64,000 bases of DNA from Allodiplogaster sudhausi (lineage: Eukaryota > Nematoda > Chromadorea > Rhabditida > Diplogasteridae): contig CALZFC010000019.1 in the NCBI GenBank assembly GCA_945643635.1, forward strand, positions 1,226,501 to 1,290,500, in the 5' to 3' direction. The notes beneath the pieces were generated by a model that saw only the letters and a list, made by a program, of their open reading frames with translations, made no database searches and was not told where the DNA came from. A program made the translations under genes and the position numbers. Of the stretch, positions 61,422-64,000 are shown piece after piece. Each line of letters opens with the position of its first letter. The stretch's first letter is position 1.

Positions 61422-63754
61422 TCAATTGTTGAGTCTGACGAATGTCCCGCTGGCCTCGTCATAAGTTGTGCCTGGAGGGCAGCTTCTGGTCACCCAAGCA
61501 CCGCCAATGCACTCGTCGTACTTCTTGGCATCTTTAACATTCCGTCGCATTGCACCTGGAAGAGTCAGTAAATCAGGTTTTTTTTTCGATTGCGGAAGAT
61601 GAAAAGAAACAGGCTAAGAAGAAGTAAATTGTCCTAACCACCGTTGCATTGGTTGTTGCTGCCGCCTCGCGTTGTCTTCCCTCCAGCAGAAGTCGTTGAT
61701 TTGACTGGACGACTCGTTGTCGTCGTTGGCTTCACCGCCGGAGAATCTAAAGCATATTTCAAAATCGAAAATAAATACATATACAAGATACATATTTCAT
61801 TAATACTTTCAGTTTTGAAAGCGCGATTACGTTTTCATCGGTTATTACAACAGCTTGATCTGCATCTCAACACGTGTTTGAGTCTCTCACCGTTGTCTCC
61901 AGCAAGTGAATCCTTGATGACTTGATGGAGCGGATAGTAGGCAGCAATGTCATCGAAGTCGAGAGTCCACGTGAAGGCGCCGCCGTAGCCGGACGAGCGA
62001 ACGACTTCCATCTAAGAATCAGTAAGAAAGACGTCATTCTTTTCCTTCGAATGCCACACTAACTAATACATTTGTCACAATCAAATGTTCCTAGACAAGA
62101 CCTTCTTGGCGACAGATTCCGCGTCGTCGAAGCCGTAGCATCCTTGCTGGCCACCCGAGAGCGTGGCTACTTTGTATGGTCCCTCCTCTGCTTGGATCAC
62201 ATTTCCCGGCAGCTTGTCCAGCTTTATAAAGATGTTTTAAAGTAAATAGAAAAGATTGTTTTATTGATAAAAATAATTCGAATTATCAATGCACTCGTCA
62301 ACCTCAAAATATGCGGCGTATCCTTGTGTCTGAGTGACGGACTGAGCAGGCGCCACCGAGATGAAGGATCCTCCTTCAATAAAAATGCCGTTTTCAAATA
62401 TCTTATGTAAACAATTAAATCTATAAGAAGCAGGCAACGTTGAACAAGCCGAAAACCTTGACGGCACTGAGACTCCGATGAGACGAGCCATCCTCGGCCA
62501 TACACTGGAATTCCCAGTAGAAGCTTCTCGGCGGGCACGCCCATCTTCTGCCACATTTCCATCGCTTGAACCTTTAATTAAATAGAATAAAGTATGTGCA
62601 AAAAAACTCAACTACAATCTATTTTAATTTTCCCGAGTATTGAAATCTAAATGACGTGCATTCTCTTACTTCGGTCAGCCAAAAGGCAATAAAATTCAAG
62701 GCAGAGTTTTTGGCCCGCTTAACAACAGACAAAGAAAAAGAGATGGTCGCACCGTCTCTGGAAAGGACGCTTGATTGCCGATGGAAGTGCTCCAGCCCCC
62801 GTAGAAGTCGTAGGTCATCACATTGAAGAAGTCAGCCGACCTCATCATTTAACACTTTTAAAACTTGTTTTAAATCGTCGAATAAAATGTATACTTTGCA
62901 AGAGCAGCCGCATCGTAGCCAGCAGTCCAAGAAGAGCCGGCCGGCACAGCCAGAGTCACGAGTTTGCCGTTCGACGCAGCTTTTAGTTTCTGCATATGCA
63001 TACTATGTACATGTATACGTACGTATATATGTATGAATGCATTTATTTTAGGAACTTATAAAAGTCCGCATGTTATTGTTCAAGAAATTGTTTTGTACAA
63101 TGAAATGTCGACCTGAATGAAATTGACAAAGTCTTCAGCTTGTGCGCTGTTCGGATACTCCCAATCAATGTCAATTCCATCAAATCCGTTCTCCTCTGCC
63201 ATTGTCCACGCTGTCTGCACAAAGTTGCTCACCGCCGTATCCGATGCGATGAGTGGCTGAGAAATGTTATTAAATCAAGATATATATTTTTGTTCACAGG
63301 GATTCAAAAGCACCGTGAATGCCCAGGACAGCGTTGCTCCGCCAATGGAGAGAATCGTCTTGAGGCCCGGCTGAGATTGCTTCAACTGATTCAAACCAGC
63401 GAAGCCGCCCTTGTCGATGTCGGCGAAGGAGTCGAAGGATCTAAACGAAAAAGATATTCTACGTTTTTTATTTAAAAGCTAATTTCTGATTTCTAACTGG
63501 GCTCCAAAATTCGTCGCGTTGATTGCAGCGAATGCATAGAAGATGTGAGTACACAGGTTCACTGGGATCTGAACAGAACATAACAAAGAGAGAACAAAGA
63601 AGCATTTTAATTCCAATTTAAAAAGTAGGTGTTTGTTAGTGTGTAAAAAGACGTTAAACATGAAGGATACATTCGCAGAAGAAAGCGTGTACGGGGCCGG
63701 TCGATACACGGCCCAGCTCTCGTAGTAGCATCCACGCACAAAATCAGTCGCCAT
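61422..63754 (-). CDS. GH18 chitinase with Thr-rich linker and degenerate CBM14
   Basis: Twelve exons in phase (63671-63754, 63498-63568, 63314-63440, 63113-63256, 62895-62989, 62753-62840, 62457-62571, 62303-62373, 62102-62221, 61891-62011, 61639-61746, 61422-61555) give 425 aa. It hydrolyses beta-1,4 bonds of chitin. GH18 landmarks: CYYESWAVYRP, NLCTHIFYAFA, KTILSIGGATLSWAF, the catalytic loop FDGIDIDWEYP with its Glu, VMTYDFYGGW, LLLGIPVYGRGW and GGAFTWTLDFDD. A Thr/Ser/Lys linker precedes a chitin-binding CBM14 (peritrophin-A) module that keeps only three of the six expected cysteines (QCNGG, DEC, SCPPG). The annotated start at 63754 gives no signal peptide, so an upstream exon carrying one probably lies beyond the window edge. 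Confidence 0.92.
62998..63036. repeat. TACATA/GTATAC palindromic run in a chitinase intron
   Basis: An example of the dispersed palindromic microsatellite family (others near 5803, 8220, 10778, 38855, 41828, 44450, 50840, 54285, 55087). It can fold on itself. Confidence 0.6.
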
Positions 63755-64000
63755 CTCAATTATTTGTTTACTTTAAAGAAACTTTTTGAAGTAAATAGTT
63801 TAATTGTAAAAATAAGCCTCAAATAAGTCTTCACTCATTTGTGCTGATGTCCCAAAACCGTGCAGTACTTTTATATCATATTTTTTAATATGTTCCAGAC
63901 TCATTTTTTTCATATAGCCATCCTACGAATAGACATTCTTTATTGTAAAGTCTAGTCTTCGTTTCATGTTCGAATTCCTGCTCATATTCTGGGCACGAAT
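63755..64000. other. Upstream flank of chitinase
   Basis: AT-rich. I looked for a signal-peptide exon on the minus strand and found none here. Confidence 0.4.

Overview
The window looks like nuclear DNA from a small-genome invertebrate. Genes are densely intron-split. Many introns are only about 45-60 bp, others a few hundred bp. CT/GA microsatellites are pervasive, and the gene set is metazoan: FMRFamide-type GPCR, GH18 chitinase with a chitin-binding module, DJ-1, UBA3, REV3, FMO and an Argonaute relic. Short introns, a worm-like Argonaute, a chemoreceptor-like 7TM gene and RTE/CR1 retroelement pieces fit a nematode or another small ecdysozoan, but I cannot assign a species.

Layout. 1-7370 (minus): two tandem flavin-containing monooxygenases. 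The first runs off the left edge and has a damaged FAD-binding exon; the second looks complete. 8400-11219 (minus): a 96-aa tail-anchored membrane protein, then a 7TM receptor-like gene. 11908-12900 (minus): DJ-1/PARK7, four exons. 14155-16209 (minus): an unrecognised 183-aa protein and an RRM-like protein. 16650-18570 (plus): a decayed Argonaute with in-frame stops and a run of duplicated tail exons. 20529-24521 (plus): UBA3, the catalytic subunit of the NEDD8 E1, 14 exons, with an RTE fragment in intron 1. 25899-35798 (plus): REV3, DNA polymerase zeta catalytic subunit, with intact polymerase motifs and a C-terminal cysteine cluster. 36490-37115 (minus): CR1/L2-like reverse transcriptase relic. 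38001-38547 (plus): a ten-cysteine secreted peptide. 39269-41053: a Tc1/mariner-like element with about 620-bp inverted arms, each carrying a tRNA-like segment. 41440-42706 (plus): a 261-aa coiled-coil protein. 42707-56260: a 13.5-kb stretch with no gene I can support, rich in CT/GA repeats and with two perfect or near-perfect hairpins. 56261-60269 (plus): FMRFamide/myosuppressin-type GPCR, 12 exons, 456 aa. 61422-63754 (minus): GH18 chitinase with an eroded CBM14 module.

The genes do not form one pathway. UBA3 and REV3 are housekeeping genes (neddylation, translesion synthesis), FMO and DJ-1 are redox enzymes, and the two 7TM genes and the cysteine-rich peptide point to signalling or secretion. 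The strongest unusual signals are structural. GC-AG introns recur in UBA3 and REV3. GA repeats grow directly out of 5' splice sites and CT repeats run into 3' splice sites. Foldback elements are numerous. The Argonaute has died in place while its last exons multiplied. For most genes the exon joins were checked by hand for reading-frame phase; where a join is uncertain this is stated.
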